Positions 26,356 to 26,703 of a stretch of DNA of 26,703 nt are shown here, piece after piece (position 1 is the stretch's first letter; each line of letters begins with the position of its first letter). The notes under the pieces are model-generated. The model saw nothing but the letters and a program-made list of their open reading frames with translations, was not told the origin of the DNA and did not search any database. A program made the translations under genes and the position numbers. Origin of the DNA: Acetivibrio sp964466645 (lineage in GTDB: Bacteria > Bacillota > Clostridia > Acetivibrionales > Acetivibrionaceae). The stretch lies in NCBI GenBank assembly GCA_964466645.1, contig CAYXPB010000031.1:1-26703 (forward strand), in the 5' to 3' direction.

Positions 26356-26400
26356 CACCCCCTCACTTTTTCGGCTTAAAAGTGAGGGGGTGATTTTTTT
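26356..26400 (+). terminator. Strong rho-independent terminator
   Basis: A perfect 15-bp stem CACCCCCTCACTTTT / AAAAGTGAGGGGGTG with loop TCGGCTT is followed by A and seven Ts. It terminates + strand transcription. The A-rich run before it gives a weaker T-run on the other strand. Confidence 0.9.
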
Positions 26401-26498
26401 ACCCTTCTTTTGTCCTTTGAAAACAAAACATACGGTATATCAGGAAAATTACCTTTGCCACCAGAAGGGAAGCAACAAAAAGCGGATCGCCATGACCT

Positions 26499-26642
26499 TT
26501 ACAATAAGTGAGCGAATTCATCCGGCTCAAAATAGTCTTTGGAAAGACTAATTGCGATGAAAGGCAAAGGGATAAATAATGATACTTCTGCCTTGAACGC
26601 TTCACCGCATTGGGCAGCCTGCAATGAATGACAGGATAACGC
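26499..26642 (-). pseudogene. Possible gene fragment on the minus strand
   Basis: A 47-residue open stretch with protein-like composition, including AEVSLFIPLPFIAISLSKDY and FEPDEFAHLL, ends at TAA (26499-26501). It has no ATG and no ribosome site. I do not recognise it; it may be another piece of the decayed element. Other minus-strand frames here are open too but look less protein-like. The rest of 26401-26703 shows no gene. Confidence 0.2.
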
Positions 26643-26703
26643 TCATTTGGTTTGAGAACTTATAACCATGTCAGCTTATATGATGCTATTTCCAATAGCA
26701 ACC

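Noticed and set aside
26399..26605. A 68-residue minus-strand ORF
   Set aside because: Composition is unconvincing (many Cys, Ser and Arg, no family pattern), there is no clear ribosome site, and another minus-strand frame over part of it looks more protein-like.
1..26703. CRISPR array, riboswitch, rRNA or phosphopantetheinyl transferase gene
   Set aside because: I looked for regularly spaced repeats, long structured leaders and the relevant protein motifs and saw none. Carrier activation must come from outside the window.

Overview
The window is most of a hybrid non-ribosomal peptide / trans-AT polyketide gene cluster from a low-GC, probably anaerobic Firmicute (Clostridia). The grounds are AT-rich DNA with strong GGAGG-type ribosome sites, radical SAM and U32-family iron-sulfur enzymes as tailoring candidates, no oxygen-dependent tailoring enzyme, and a decayed conjugative element next door. 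The genus cannot be fixed from the sequence.

Layout: all biosynthetic genes lie on the + strand and are closely spaced, so they probably form one operon entered from the left. In order they are: (i) a 5'-truncated U32-family protein (2-916); (ii) a stand-alone B12-binding radical SAM protein (958-2787); (iii) a 3197-residue NRPS (2840-12433), partial C - A1 with an embedded B12/radical SAM enzyme - PCP - E - C - A2 - PCP - partial C; (iv) a PKS-NRPS (12469-20053), KS without AT - carrier - C - A3 with an embedded methyltransferase - PCP - terminal reductase, split only by a 10-N assembly gap; (v) an MFS exporter and (vi) an ICMT-type membrane methyltransferase, each broken by one in-frame TAA; (vii) a discrete malonyl transferase that can serve the AT-less KS; (viii) a chorismate mutase-DAHP synthase fusion.

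How it works together (inference): A1 has a Tyr-like pocket and is followed by an E domain, and A2 has a Phe-like pocket, so the line would build D-Tyr-L-Phe. The KS adds one malonate with no ketoreduction, leaving a beta-ketone. The last module adds one amino acid of unknown identity, and the reductase releases the chain as an aldehyde. A beta-ketoamide carrying an alpha-amino aldehyde could close to an acyl-pyrrolinone. The DAHP synthase-chorismate mutase would raise aromatic amino acid supply, and prephenate could also matter for the U32 protein.

The most unusual feature is the complete B12-binding/radical SAM enzyme, about 635 residues, inserted in frame into A1 just before core motif A1. 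A second interruption, a class I methyltransferase between motifs A6 and A7 of A3, lies in the same assembly line.

Right end (24760-26703): AT-rich DNA holding remnants of an integrative conjugative element (a VirB4-like ATPase with two nonsense codons and a frameshift, and a broken membrane-anchored ORF), the 3' part of a tRNA-Thr(GGU), hairpins, a 41-residue ORF and a strong terminator. The left edge is a perfect 26-bp inverted repeat that looks like a contig-end artefact.
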